Of a DNA stretch of 64,000 nucleotides, positions 55,558 to 64,000 are shown piece after piece. The translations under genes and the position numbers were made by a program. A model generated the notes under the pieces. The model made no database searches. It was not told the origin of the DNA and saw nothing but the letters and a program-made list of their open reading frames with translations. Position 1 is the stretch's first letter, and each line of letters opens with the position of its first letter. This stretch comes from an uncultured Flavobacteriaceae bacterium (GTDB lineage: Bacteria > Bacteroidota > Bacteroidia > Flavobacteriales > Flavobacteriaceae). The stretch covers positions 62,001-126,000 of the forward strand of contig CANLQD010000008.1 in assembly GCA_947493175.1 (NCBI GenBank), in the 5' to 3' direction.

Positions 55558-58500
55558 TTAACCTCGATCTAACACTGTTTGTAAGCTTTCCAAGAATCTA
55601 TTGAATCTACTAGCCTCCTTCTCGGCCCATTCCGTATCCTTATTCTGAAGCAGTATATCGATAAGCCGTTGGTAGCCCTGAAGATCTCCTATAATTTCAG
55701 CAATGTTCTCGTATTGCTGTTCTAGTGAACAATTGATATGGTATCGCAACCGTTCTTCATATACCTTTTGAAGCTTCTTAAAGAGTGTTCTGGCATTTTT
55801 TGTATCACCTACTTTGAAATACCCATCTAAAAAGGGCTCTACGAAGGTGTAATAATCATAGTAATCTACCGGAATATTTTCCGTCGCAAGTGTTAAGATT
55901 ACCTTGGCCTTTTTTAGCCGATTCTCTTCTAGTAATTGTTCTAACAGACGAGCCAAAACTGTACGATTGTTCACGCCCCACTGCCTTCGAGTCTGGGGGT
56001 CATGATAAATCTCGGGACTACCCGAGTTACCCCAATTCCATTGTGTTACGATATCATAGGCCTTATCGGAATCGATACGTCCTTTCTCAAAAACCGTTTC
56101 GTTGGTAGTGCGTATCGGCACTAATTTGTAAACGAGACCGTCTAACTGTAAAAAATCGCTCATCCATATATATTCAGGATCGTCAAAACTTCCTCCTGAG
56201 AAATAAATGGGGCGCTCCCAGTGGTTATTCGCAATAATATCCAACATGAGTAAGTTGGTTTTTGAGATACCCGTTTCGGGAAGATCTATATCTATATAAT
56301 CAACGATCAAGTGGGCATCGGCCGTTTTTACCAAACCCCGCTCCAACACTTTTTCTTTGTTCACCGGTACCCTGATCTTGTTTGTGGGGTAATACACTGC
56401 ATTCAAATAATTCTGTGGATAACCCGAAACATCGGTATTGTTCTTTTCCAAAAGGTTGCGCACTTTGGTCTCCGGTCTGTCGCTGGCGACCCATTTCATA
56501 AAATCCTTGATATCCCAACTTTGCTCGGTGAGCGGATAATAGTACAGGTAATCCCGGGTGCCATAGCGATATTCAGCATGAGAAAGTTGTGAAGGTATCG
56601 GCTCGCTTTGATAGGCCTTTCGTTTCATTTGGTCTATATACCAATCAGCTCCGAAGTAGGTAGTGCATACAATACGGGTATCGGTACGATAGCCTTCAAT
56701 ATCTTGGGCATACCATAATGGAAACGTGTCGTTATCCCCGATCGTAAACAGTATGGCGCCAGCATCTTTCTCAGTAGAATCTAAATACATTTTGGCCATG
56801 GCCAAGGCGGTAAACCGATTTGAGCGGTCGTGATCGTCCCAATTCTGTTGCGCCATTAATACCGGAACGACCAAACAGATCAATAGGGTACTGCATGCCA
56901 ATATCTTCGGCCGCACCCACTTTTGAAAAGCATCGAAAATTCCATAGACGCCTATGCCGATCCAAATAGCAAAAATGTAAAAAGATCCTACCAGGGAATA
57001 ATCCCTTTCCCGAGGCTGAAAAATAGGTGGATTGGTATAAAACTGTATCGCCAACCCGGTGAATAGGAAAAATACCAGCAGTACCCAAAACCGTTTTGGG
57101 TCCTTTTTAATTTGGCATACCAAGCCTACAATTCCCAGCAACAATGGTAAAAAGAAATACGTGTTTCTGCCCTTATTTTTCAGTACTTCCTGCGGTAGAT
57201 GCTCTTGACTCCCCAAACGAAGGCGGTCTAAAAACCCGATACCGCTGAGCCATTCCCCGTTGCCATCAAAACGACCCTGCACATCGTTCTGTCTTCCTAC
57301 GAAGTTCCACATAAAATAGCGCACATACATATAGCCGAATTGATAGTGCATCATATACCGTAGATTGTCCCAAAAGCCGGGAGGTGTTACTTCAACATAG
57401 TTCCGCATTTTCTTCAACCAGTCGATATATGAGGTTATATCAATACGTTTCTCGGTCAAGTCTTGCCTTATCTTACGCACGGCTTCGTTGAGATCCGAAT
57501 TTGAGCGATACTCCCGTCGAACGGTAAACTCCAAAGGACCGTAGTACTGCATATAGTTTTCCGCATTTTGGCTGCTCCACATTCTAGGCAACCACCCCAT
57601 ATGTTTTTTATTCGGACCTTGAAAGGCGTCCTTGGTATGGTTCACGACCATGTAACGGCCCGTGGCTTCATCACGTTCATATTTGGGAGAATCATCCCTT
57701 GGTTCACCGGCCGGTGCAAACATATCGGAATAATAAGCTCCGTAGAACGGGCTGTCGGTACTAGGGTACTGTTCCCTATTATAGTAGGCCAAAAGCAGGC
57801 GTGCATCAGCGGGATTGTTTTCATTGATAACCACTCCAGCACTGGCCCGAATGGGCAGCATTAGCCATGAAGAGAATCCTAAAATCAAGAACAAGAGCGA
57901 GAGCAAAACGGTATGGATGTTTCTGTACTTCTTCCTTATCGAATAGCGTAAGCCAAGATAAAAAGCCAATGCAACCAACAATCCCATGAACGCACTTCCA
58001 AAATTATAGGGAAAACCAAAGTTATTCACCAAAAAAACCTCGCCCCAACCGAAGAGTTTCAACACATAGGTCAAAGAGAATTTAAAAACCAATAAAAGAA
58101 TGGCCACAACAGCCAGGTTTGCTATTAAAAAGCCTTTTACAGTGACTTTTTTGTAGCGCTCAAAATAATACAAAAGCCCTACGGAGGGAATCGCCAAAAA
58201 ACCCATGAACTGCACACCAAAAGTAAGGCCCACCACAAAGGAGATCAATACCAGCCATTTGTTTCCCCTTGGTTGATCAATGGAATCGGCCCAGCGAAGT
58301 CCTAGCCATAATAATAATGCCATGACCAAACTGGCAGTGGAATAGACTTCGGTCTCTGTAGCATTGAACCAAAAACTATCGGAGAACAGAAAGGTCGTGG
58401 CCCCTATAAGACCACTACCGAGAATAATCATTGTGTTTTGCTCTTTGACCATCCTTTTTTGGCCTATCATTTTTTTCAAAAGCCTCGTAACAGTCCAAAA

Positions 58501-58785
58501 AAGTAACGAAATAGTGAGCGCACTTGTGACCACGGAAACATAGTTGACCCACTTGGCAACAGTTTCAGGTTCAGAGGCGAATAGTGCAAAGAAGCTACCG
58601 ATCATCTGAAGCAAAGGCGCCCCAGGGGGATGTGCCACCTGTAATTTGGCAGAAGTGGCGATGTACTCACCTGCATCCCAAAAACTAACAGTGGGTTCAA
58701 CAGTAAGGCCGTATACCAATAGGGCCAGCATCCCTACACCCCAACCCATGAAGGTGTTCAAACGTTCAAAATTTCTAGACCACAT
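55558..58785 (-). CDS. GT117-type (DUF2723) membrane glycosyltransferase
   Basis: 1075 aa from ATG 58785; a TTG 9 bases earlier is possible. About 12 TM helices in the first 600 residues, with the family signature T-V-S-F-W-D-A-G-E-Y-I near 31-41 (first loop, acidic catalytic residue expected in the GT-C fold) and V-A-H-P-P-G-A-P near 50-57. A large soluble C-terminal part (about 620-1075) ends in helical repeat-like segments (E-N-R-L-K-K-A-K, F-K-V-G-D-T-K-N-A-R-T-L-F). DUF2723 proteins occur across Bacteroidota and are thought to glycosylate exported proteins or lipids with a polyprenyl-linked sugar; substrate unknown. Confidence 0.9.
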   Translation of the reverse strand: MWSRNFERLNTFMGWGVGMLALLVYGLTVEPTVSFWDAGEYIATSAKLQVAHPPGAPLLQMIGSFFALFASEPETVAKWVNYVSVVTSALTISLLFWTVTRLLKKMIGQKRMVKEQNTMIILGSGLIGATTFLFSDSFWFNATETEVYSTASLVMALLLWLGLRWADSIDQPRGNKWLVLISFVVGLTFGVQFMGFLAIPSVGLLYYFERYKKVTVKGFLIANLAVVAILLLVFKFSLTYVLKLFGWGEVFLVNNFGFPYNFGSAFMGLLVALAFYLGLRYSIRKKYRNIHTVLLSLLFLILGFSSWLMLPIRASAGVVINENNPADARLLLAYYNREQYPSTDSPFYGAYYSDMFAPAGEPRDDSPKYERDEATGRYMVVNHTKDAFQGPNKKHMGWLPRMWSSQNAENYMQYYGPLEFTVRREYRSNSDLNEAVRKIRQDLTEKRIDITSYIDWLKKMRNYVEVTPPGFWDNLRYMMHYQFGYMYVRYFMWNFVGRQNDVQGRFDGNGEWLSGIGFLDRLRLGSQEHLPQEVLKNKGRNTYFFLPLLLGIVGLVCQIKKDPKRFWVLLVFFLFTGLAIQFYTNPPIFQPRERDYSLVGSFYIFAIWIGIGVYGIFDAFQKWVRPKILACSTLLICLVVPVLMAQQNWDDHDRSNRFTALAMAKMYLDSTEKDAGAILFTIGDNDTFPLWYAQDIEGYRTDTRIVCTTYFGADWYIDQMKRKAYQSEPIPSQLSHAEYRYGTRDYLYYYPLTEQSWDIKDFMKWVASDRPETKVRNLLEKNNTDVSGYPQNYLNAVYYPTNKIRVPVNKEKVLERGLVKTADAHLIVDYIDIDLPETGISKTNLLMLDIIANNHWERPIYFSGGSFDDPEYIWMSDFLQLDGLVYKLVPIRTTNETVFEKGRIDSDKAYDIVTQWNWGNSGSPEIYHDPQTRRQWGVNNRTVLARLLEQLLEENRLKKAKVILTLATENIPVDYYDYYTFVEPFLDGYFKVGDTKNARTLFKKLQKVYEERLRYHINCSLEQQYENIAEIIGDLQGYQRLIDILLQNKDTEWAEKEASRFNRFLESLQTVLDRG

Positions 58786-58872
58786 TCGCAGCAACTATTT
58801 TGAACACAAAGAAGCGATAGGTACTATAAGAATGGAAGAAAATCGGGTCGGAATTAGGGACTAGTCCCCGTA

Positions 58873-59862
58873 TTAATTTCTGGTCTTCTGAAGAAGCTCC
58901 CTGCGGTTAGAAACCTGTAACTTGTTGTAAATATGAGTAATATGAGTTTTTACCGTACTCAAGCTTATGAACAGTTCTTTTGCGATCTCTTTGTTGCTTT
59001 TGCCCTCCAAAATTAGCTGTTGAATAGTCTGTTCCTGATTGCTCAACGTGGCAAAAGGAAGTGGTCTTCGTTTATTTCGTATCGAAAACAGAACAATCAA
59101 AAGTACCACAAGGCTAAAGCCCAAGACCATATTGACCATCGTACTGGTCCGAAATTTTTCCTCGGCCATATCAGTAGTCAAAAAGGCCAGCTTATTCTCT
59201 AAAAACAAGTAATCGGAGCGGTCGAGGTCGCTTTGTCTCAATTGATTCAGCAAAGACAAATAATAATCCGGATTTTGTACAATATCCTTTTCTAGCAGCT
59301 GTTTTTGGTCTAGCTGTTTAATACCGATTAATTTTACCATCAAAATCTGTAACGAATCCTTGGCATAGTCCTTAACCTTCCCCATATACGCCAGGGCCAA
59401 ACTATCTTCAGTACGAAGCTCGAATCCACGCAAGGCAGATTCGTATTTTCGCAAACGTTGCCATTCCACATCGGCATCATTCGTATTGTTGTACACTTCA
59501 AACGGTTTCCCGGACTTTTTAAATCGAATCCTATCGTTACGGGAAAGAATAAAGAGCCGGTCCGCCTGAACGACCTTGTTCAATGCCCCTTCGAACTGGT
59601 TGACGTAAATGCGATAAATAGCATCCTTTTTGGCAATTTGTAATGCTTCAAAAGAAAAATGGCCGTTTTCATCAAAGGAAGTACTGGCAACAGTTGCTTC
59701 TCCAGACAAATCAGGGAAATCTTCCAACTTTATCTGGCTCAGGTAAACACGGGCATCGAGTACGGAAATCGATTCCAAATCGAACTGGCCACTAATGGTC
59801 GTTTGGGCCAAGAGAGGTATACCACAAACAAAAAACCATATGAAAACACTTAATCTGCCCAC
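58873..59862 (-). CDS. Membrane-tethered LuxR-type regulator with periplasmic domain
   Basis: 329 aa. A signal peptide (G-I-P-L-L-A-Q near 20) leads to a periplasmic region: first a beta domain (about 20-120, T-I-S-G-Q-F-D-L, resembling DUF4369-like beta domains) and then a helical part (130-235). One TM helix (about 240-262) is followed by a cytoplasmic LuxR helix-turn-helix (about 270-325: L-S-N-Q-E-Q-T-I-Q-Q-L-I-L-E-G, S-N-K-E-I-A-K-E-L-F-I-S, T-V-K-T-H-I-T-H-I-Y-N-K-L). There is no receiver or kinase, so it is a one-component transmembrane sensor-regulator. It ends 87 bases before the GT117 gene, and the unknown membrane protein gene is 66 bases upstream. Confidence 0.87.
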   Translation of the reverse strand: MGRLSVFIWFFVCGIPLLAQTTISGQFDLESISVLDARVYLSQIKLEDFPDLSGEATVASTSFDENGHFSFEALQIAKKDAIYRIYVNQFEGALNKVVQADRLFILSRNDRIRFKKSGKPFEVYNNTNDADVEWQRLRKYESALRGFELRTEDSLALAYMGKVKDYAKDSLQILMVKLIGIKQLDQKQLLEKDIVQNPDYYLSLLNQLRQSDLDRSDYLFLENKLAFLTTDMAEEKFRTSTMVNMVLGFSLVVLLIVLFSIRNKRRPLPFATLSNQEQTIQQLILEGKSNKEIAKELFISLSTVKTHITHIYNKLQVSNRRELLQKTRN

Positions 59863-59928
59863 ACCCCTAAATTAATCGATTCAAAAAACATTGGCAACAT
59901 AAAGTCTTTTCGTCCGATATATTAATTC

Positions 59929-61257
59929 TTACATCCCAGGGGCCTCTGCCACTCCCGTGAAGTAAAATGGTATCGACCATTCGGAAACTACTTCTTTTTC
60001 AAATTGCTTTTTAACTTTTAGAATGTTTTTCCCAATAGGTAGGTGATCGATCTTCACATAGCAAAGCAGCCCGAACTGTCCCGTTACGGGATGGTCTTGC
60101 TTCATGAAATCGACCTGTATTTTTTCCCCATTCAGGAATAATCGGTGATATTTTCGATAGCAGTCCAAATACTTTTCCCTTATCTGCAGCTTACGCTCTT
60201 CACGGTTCAGCCGATCATTACCTTCAAAAGACCCACAAAACTGTTCTTGCTGTTTCCTTTCATTTTTATAAATAGGTATAAAGAGCTTCATTACCTTAGT
60301 ATCTATAATATCTGACGTAATTTCCGGAGCCAACAAAAAATCGGACTGCCTGTTCTGATTCCCGTAATACTCTTGATACATCGTATCGGAATAAAAAGGA
60401 TTGGGTTTGATCAAATGAAACAAGTTCGATTTTGCGGCCATAAAACCGGACACCACTATTCCACAAAAAAGGAAGGACAACAATAACCCTATCATGGATT
60501 TCTTCTTTTTGAAGTTCGAACCAAAAGTCATCGTTATCTGAAGGAGTATCTTATACAGCGGACCATACATGATTATAGACCCTAGTCGTACTATTTTGAA
60601 CATCCATGTCTGCATTGCAACGTTCTTTTTAAACGGTTTCAGATTCCCCACAATGCTCAAGATAGACTGAACAAGAAAAAGCAAAAAAATGAGCCCAATA
60701 GGAATCAGAAGTACTTTCCGGGGTATGTATGTAGAAAGAAAATTAAAAAGAAATAGATACAAGCTTAGTGTAAGGGCCAGATAAGCATAAATCATAAGTA
60801 GGCAAAAGGCCGCGGAAAAGATAACGCTACAAAGTTCATCTACTTTTTGAATGGTCTCTTGTTGCTTGGGAAGTATCGAAAGTATTTTTTCGGTATATGT
60901 TTTGGAATAGGCACTGTCTTCGAGCCCGTACTCGGGAAATACGGAATTCAATCCTACCAACCCTACCCAGAAGGCCCTTAAAAAGAAATGGATAATAAAC
61001 ATAGACACCAGTATACTTACCGCCATTAGACCTGGAAAGATGATGCCATACCCTATCAAATGCTGCGCTACCGGTAGTATATCGATAAAGCGATTGATTG
61101 CCCAGAAGACTACATCGAACAATTGAAAAGTACCAAATGTAGCAATGGCCGAAACCAATAGTTCCGCCTCCCAACTCTCGTCTTTGAGACGTTGCAACCA
61201 ATTGTTGGAACCCGGTTTGGACCTATCATCTGGAAATAGTTGCTCTTCTTTTAACAT
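59929..61257 (-). CDS. Multi-helix membrane protein of unknown function
   Basis: 442 aa from ATG 61257; an upstream in-frame start would add 13 residues. A cytoplasmic N-terminus (about 1-35, W-L-Q-R-L-K-D-E-S-W-E-A-E-L) precedes six or so TM helices in the first 290 residues, with a soluble loop at 105-135 (F-P-E-Y-G-L-E-D-S-A-Y-S-K). The C-terminal 150 residues are soluble and likely periplasmic, ending in a beta domain (V-T-G-Q-F-G-L-L-C-Y-V-K-I-D-H-L-P-I-G-K). No family recognised. It is on the same strand as, and just upstream of, the membrane LuxR regulator (66 bases apart). Confidence 0.75.
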   Translation of the reverse strand: MLKEEQLFPDDRSKPGSNNWLQRLKDESWEAELLVSAIATFGTFQLFDVVFWAINRFIDILPVAQHLIGYGIIFPGLMAVSILVSMFIIHFFLRAFWVGLVGLNSVFPEYGLEDSAYSKTYTEKILSILPKQQETIQKVDELCSVIFSAAFCLLMIYAYLALTLSLYLFLFNFLSTYIPRKVLLIPIGLIFLLFLVQSILSIVGNLKPFKKNVAMQTWMFKIVRLGSIIMYGPLYKILLQITMTFGSNFKKKKSMIGLLLSFLFCGIVVSGFMAAKSNLFHLIKPNPFYSDTMYQEYYGNQNRQSDFLLAPEITSDIIDTKVMKLFIPIYKNERKQQEQFCGSFEGNDRLNREERKLQIREKYLDCYRKYHRLFLNGEKIQVDFMKQDHPVTGQFGLLCYVKIDHLPIGKNILKVKKQFEKEVVSEWSIPFYFTGVAEAPGM

Positions 61258-61366
61258 GGTTGTAAAAGTATTAGTTGGTTCATAGGCCGTTATCAACGAC
61301 GACCTAAGATCGATTTTCGATAGGAATTTACAGTTTTTTTGGAAACCTTAACACGAAACGGTTCGC

Positions 61367-62467
61367 TCAAACTTGCGCAGAGCTTGCCTCCACCAAATTG
61401 TCGACAATCTCATCAAGAACAGGTTGCACCTTGGGATCTGTACAGTTGATCAATATGACCACGACCAGCTGTTGTCTTGGATAGACAAAAAAATTGGAGT
61501 AACCACCTACCCCATTCCCGATATGCCCATAATAAGGTCGTCCCTTATGATCTTCGCTTACCTGCCAGCCAAGTCCGTAATAGGTCTTTGAACCACCGAT
61601 TTCAAGAGAAGTCAGGAATTGCGAACGCAGTGACTCGTTTACCATCTCATTCTCTAAATAAGCTTGACCCAGTTTAGCGATATCCTCTGTTGTGGAACAG
61701 TATCCACCCCCAGCTAGTTTATAATGATTGTTAACCGGTATCGCTTTCCGGAAACCTTTGCGTTTTTTTGAGTAAAAAGTAGCCATCCTTCCACTTCGAT
61801 ACCCCGCTTCCAAGTCTCCATCTGGTCCGGGGGCAAAGGTAGCTGTCATTCCCAAAGGTTCTAAAACCTGCTGTTTTACGTAGGTCTCAAAAGGGATACC
61901 GCTCACCTCTTGCATCGCCAATGAAATCAACACCCAATCGTAACTAGTATAGTTATAATCCGTACCCGGCTCGAATAATAGCGGATCATCCTTGAAAATA
62001 GCGATACTTTCTTTGATAGTATATGGTTGGTCAAGACCATATTCGGTACCACGATATCCTCGTATACCTGCCGTATGACCGGCCAACTGTCGAATTGTAA
62101 AGTCGTATTTCTTTTTAGGATAGTAAGGTACATAGTCATAAAATGAGGCATCCAAATCAATATCCCCACTCAAAACCATCTGCGCCAATGCCGTCGCGGC
62201 TATAGGCTTGGAAACACTGGCGATTCTAAAAATGGTCTGTGCTTGATCAACAGGTTTTTTAGCTTCCAAATCGGCATATCCGTATCCTTTCCGGAACCAA
62301 TATTTACCATCCTTAAGTACTGTAATGGCCAACCCAGGCACCTGATTTTCATTGACCAGGTTTACGAGTAAATCCTCGGCTTTAGCACCTGCGCCCACAT
62401 TAGAATCTTCCCCTAAAAGGCGCTTCTTGGCGAGTAGGTTTTTTAGATATCTAGTAATCGGATTCAC
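61367..62467 (-). CDS. Serine hydrolase, class C beta-lactamase/PBP4* family
   Basis: 366 aa starting at a GTG (62467). The class C fold is clear: nucleophile S84 in S-V-S-K (S-x-x-K) near 84-87, Y-x-S in place of the usual Y-x-N (N-Y-T-S-Y-D-W near 174), and H-I-G near 324 as the third motif, followed by G-V-G-G-Y-S-N. There is no signal peptide, odd for this family, so either a start further upstream in another codon or a cytoplasmic location must be assumed. Likely an esterase or peptidase, not an antibiotic-resistance enzyme. It follows the head-GIN lipoprotein gene after 44 bases. Confidence 0.88.
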   Translation of the reverse strand: MNPITRYLKNLLAKKRLLGEDSNVGAGAKAEDLLVNLVNENQVPGLAITVLKDGKYWFRKGYGYADLEAKKPVDQAQTIFRIASVSKPIAATALAQMVLSGDIDLDASFYDYVPYYPKKKYDFTIRQLAGHTAGIRGYRGTEYGLDQPYTIKESIAIFKDDPLLFEPGTDYNYTSYDWVLISLAMQEVSGIPFETYVKQQVLEPLGMTATFAPGPDGDLEAGYRSGRMATFYSKKRKGFRKAIPVNNHYKLAGGGYCSTTEDIAKLGQAYLENEMVNESLRSQFLTSLEIGGSKTYYGLGWQVSEDHKGRPYYGHIGNGVGGYSNFFVYPRQQLVVVILINCTDPKVQPVLDEIVDNLVEASSAQV

Positions 62468-62511
62468 CTCGGATGGTGTTCTTGTTATTTTTCAATATGG
62501 CATAGCGTTCA

Positions 62512-63336
62512 TCACTCCTCAAAAAGAAGCCTTCCCTTATACAGTTCGTCTACCGCAACTTCTGCCGGACGAGAGGTACTTATAACGTCACCGGTACCCC
62601 GAATGACTCCCGTTATCGATTCTTGAGGACTCACCAGCATATCGTTGGAACCCCGATGGTTCAGTGTTATTCGGCGGGCAATTAATCCCTCTGCCTCGAT
62701 TCGAGAATCACCTGCGGCAATGGTAAGTCTTAAGTCGTTCGTATTACCACGTAATTGAAAATAGGCAATACCATTGACAACAACTTCTACGTCCTCAGAA
62801 TTTACCGTTAAATCGAATACACCATCGGTCGTTTCGGAAGTAGGGTCTGTAAAACTCTCGGATATCAATCGAAGTGACGGAAAAGACAATACGCCTTCAC
62901 TTTGCACAGGCCAACCGGTACTGCTTCGTATTTCAGTGATGTCAGGTACGGTTACATACACCTTTGTAAGCCCATATTCCCTAAAAAAATTACAGTCATT
63001 CGTATCTCGCAATAATAGTCGCCCGCCCTCGACCAAAGCCGTTACCTCTTCGCGCAGGTTACTTCCGGTTTCGATTTCCACTTTTTGGACGTCCCCCTGT
63101 TGTACAGTAAGCGATACATTTTCAAATACGGTAATCTCCGAAAAAGGAGCGACCACCACCTCTTCACGAACGATCTCCCCGGTACGCTGAAAACAATCGG
63201 GAGCCGATTCAGAGTTGCAGGATGCCAACAAGACAAGAAAGAGTATTCCAATCGCTATCCGAATAGAAAAAACCGACGCTCCCCAACCCTCTTTATGAGT
63301 GAATTTACCAGTATGTATTTTCCAATCCAATTTCAT
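62512..63336 (-). CDS. Head-GIN (DUF2807) domain lipoprotein
   Basis: 274 aa. A long basic N-region precedes the hydrophobic signal, which ends L-V-L-L-A-S-C near 39, a good lipobox. The mature part is a repetitive right-handed beta structure of the head-GIN/DUF2807 type: F-S-E-I-T-V-F-E-N-V-S-L-T-V-Q-Q-G near 62-78, then periodic short strands through residue 255 (S-E-D-V-E-V-V-V-N-G, N-D-L-R-L-T-I-A-A-G, S-R-I-E-A-E-G). These proteins are abundant in Bacteroidota and of unknown function. It lies just upstream of the serine hydrolase on the same strand. Confidence 0.9.
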   Translation of the reverse strand: MKLDWKIHTGKFTHKEGWGASVFSIRIAIGILFLVLLASCNSESAPDCFQRTGEIVREEVVVAPFSEITVFENVSLTVQQGDVQKVEIETGSNLREEVTALVEGGRLLLRDTNDCNFFREYGLTKVYVTVPDITEIRSSTGWPVQSEGVLSFPSLRLISESFTDPTSETTDGVFDLTVNSEDVEVVVNGIAYFQLRGNTNDLRLTIAAGDSRIEAEGLIARRITLNHRGSNDMLVSPQESITGVIRGTGDVISTSRPAEVAVDELYKGRLLFEE

Positions 63337-63433
63337 GATTCATTACTACGAAACGAATAGCCCATTATCTTGATTATCGCCTCTTGTTGTTTTTCACTCT
63401 TCTGTTTTCTTGTCCGTTCTCTCTTTTACAAAA

Positions 63434-64000
63434 CTACAACCGTATCCCCACTCCAAATTCGACCGCCTCTGCTGCTGCTGCATGGGATTTTAGGGTGATG
63501 GCACCAAACCACTTTTTTCCAAAATACCGTTTCAGACCGATTCGATTGTAGACCCTGCCCTCAAAGTCGAACGGATAATATACATAATACCCGAGTTGCG
63601 TAATAACGCTCAACCTACTTATAAAAAGCTCATGCCCTAAAAAGACACCTACTCTTTTAAAATCGGTGTCTGGAGATACGTTATTTTCAGGAAACGAAAT
63701 ACTTTGATAGCGAATCAATTCCTTTAAAAAATTACTAAAAAAGACATCGGTTCCCAGTTGCAAGGCGCTCTTGCGTCCCAATCGCTTGTCCGCATATGCT
63801 GAAACGATATAAAAAGGGAACTGCCCTGCCCCAATATTATCACTTTCGTTGATGCCCGAACGAAAAGCCAAATTATAACGAAACGGTTCTGTTACTTTTT
63901 GCTTTTCCGTGGTCATATATGCTACCGATTCGTCACCCAAGCTATACACCAATCCTAGGTTGAAAGCCAAGGTATTAGTAGAGGTATTGGGTGCCCGTAC
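63434..64000 (-). CDS. PagL-like acyloxyacyl hydrolase, 3' part (cut by window edge)
   Basis: The frame is open to the right edge of the window, so the N-terminus with its signal is missing and about 188 codons remain. The visible part alternates as outer-membrane strands and ends in L-K-S-H-A-A-A-A-E-A-V-E-F-G-V-G-I-R-L, matching the lipid A 3-O-deacylase (PagL/PF09411) C-terminal pattern of a catalytic His followed by a Glu. It would trim acyl chains from lipid A in the outer membrane. The catalytic Ser next to the His in P. aeruginosa PagL is not obvious (Ala follows), so activity is not certain. Confidence 0.75.
   Translation of the reverse strand, partial: VRAPNTSTNTLAFNLGLVYSLGDESVAYMTTEKQKVTEPFRYNLAFRSGINESDNIGAGQFPFYIVSAYADKRLGRKSALQLGTDVFFSNFLKELIRYQSISFPENNVSPDTDFKRVGVFLGHELFISRLSVITQLGYYVYYPFDFEGRVYNRIGLKRYFGKKWFGAITLKSHAAAAEAVEFGVGIRL

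Noticed and set aside
1..64000. tRNA, rRNA, CRISPR array, insertion sequence or integration site
   Set aside because: Intergenic regions were read for cloverleaf-like ends, regular short repeats with spacers and terminal inverted repeats; none was found. A covariance-model scan would be decisive for small RNAs.

Overview
The window looks like the chromosome of a marine member of the Flavobacteriaceae (Bacteroidota). The evidence seen in the sequence is: many promoter-like TAnnTTTG elements just upstream of genes, lipoprotein signal peptides ending in S-C or G-C, AT-rich start regions with little Shine-Dalgarno character, a short (287 aa) primary sigma factor, and flavobacterial gene orders such as CBS protein-nadK-porG-uppS-bamA-ompH-ompH and tig-clpP-clpX. 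I see no rRNA, tRNA, CRISPR array, insertion sequence, integrase or phage module. The content reads as core and envelope genes with a few lineage-specific signalling loci.

Layout. 1-4 kb: the 3' end of an Omp85-family gene (TamL-like), a decayed tandem repeat, then fbaA and accD. 4-6 kb: two lipoproteins of unknown function. 6-12 kb: expression core, with rpsO, pnp, an ECF-type sigma factor overlapping a protein built like a dual-membrane-spanning anti-sigma factor, then rpoD. 12-20 kb: a lipoprotein pullulanase, a VF530-type small protein, trmL, a large propeller/cytochrome lipoprotein, a TPR lipoprotein and rpe. 20-26 kb: a CBS protein, ypdA, small lipoproteins and a tight four-gene operon (lipoprotein, TPR sensor kinase, three-helix membrane protein, LuxR-type response regulator). 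27-28.4 kb: a sulfatase lipoprotein.

28.6-35.8 kb is a minus-strand envelope cluster: NAD kinase, PorG (type IX secretion), undecaprenyl diphosphate synthase, BamA and two OmpH/Skp chaperones. It supplies lipid carrier, outer-membrane insertion machinery and periplasmic chaperones together. Divergent from it lie pdxJ and an alpha/beta hydrolase, then an SGNH lipoprotein, a small holin-like membrane protein and the protein quality-control set tig, clpP and clpX.

43-55 kb: a small hydrolase, a seven-helix membrane protein, a GH3-family acyl-adenylating enzyme, a DUF2797 zinc protein, an AsmA-like protein, a queuosine precursor transporter, SppA protease, a FolK-deoxynucleoside kinase fusion and an RNA methyltransferase. 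55-64 kb: a GT117 (DUF2723) membrane protein, a membrane-bound LuxR-type regulator, an unrecognised multi-helix membrane protein, a serine hydrolase, a head-GIN lipoprotein and a PagL-like outer-membrane enzyme cut by the window end.

The most promising less-described items are the sigma/dual-membrane anti-sigma pair (9.1-11.1 kb), the four-gene signalling operon with its ATGA-coupled small membrane protein (22.3-25.7 kb), the membrane-tethered LuxR regulator beside an orphan membrane protein (58.9-61.3 kb), and AccD lacking all four zinc-ribbon cysteines. All functional names rest on reading motifs by eye; no database search was possible.
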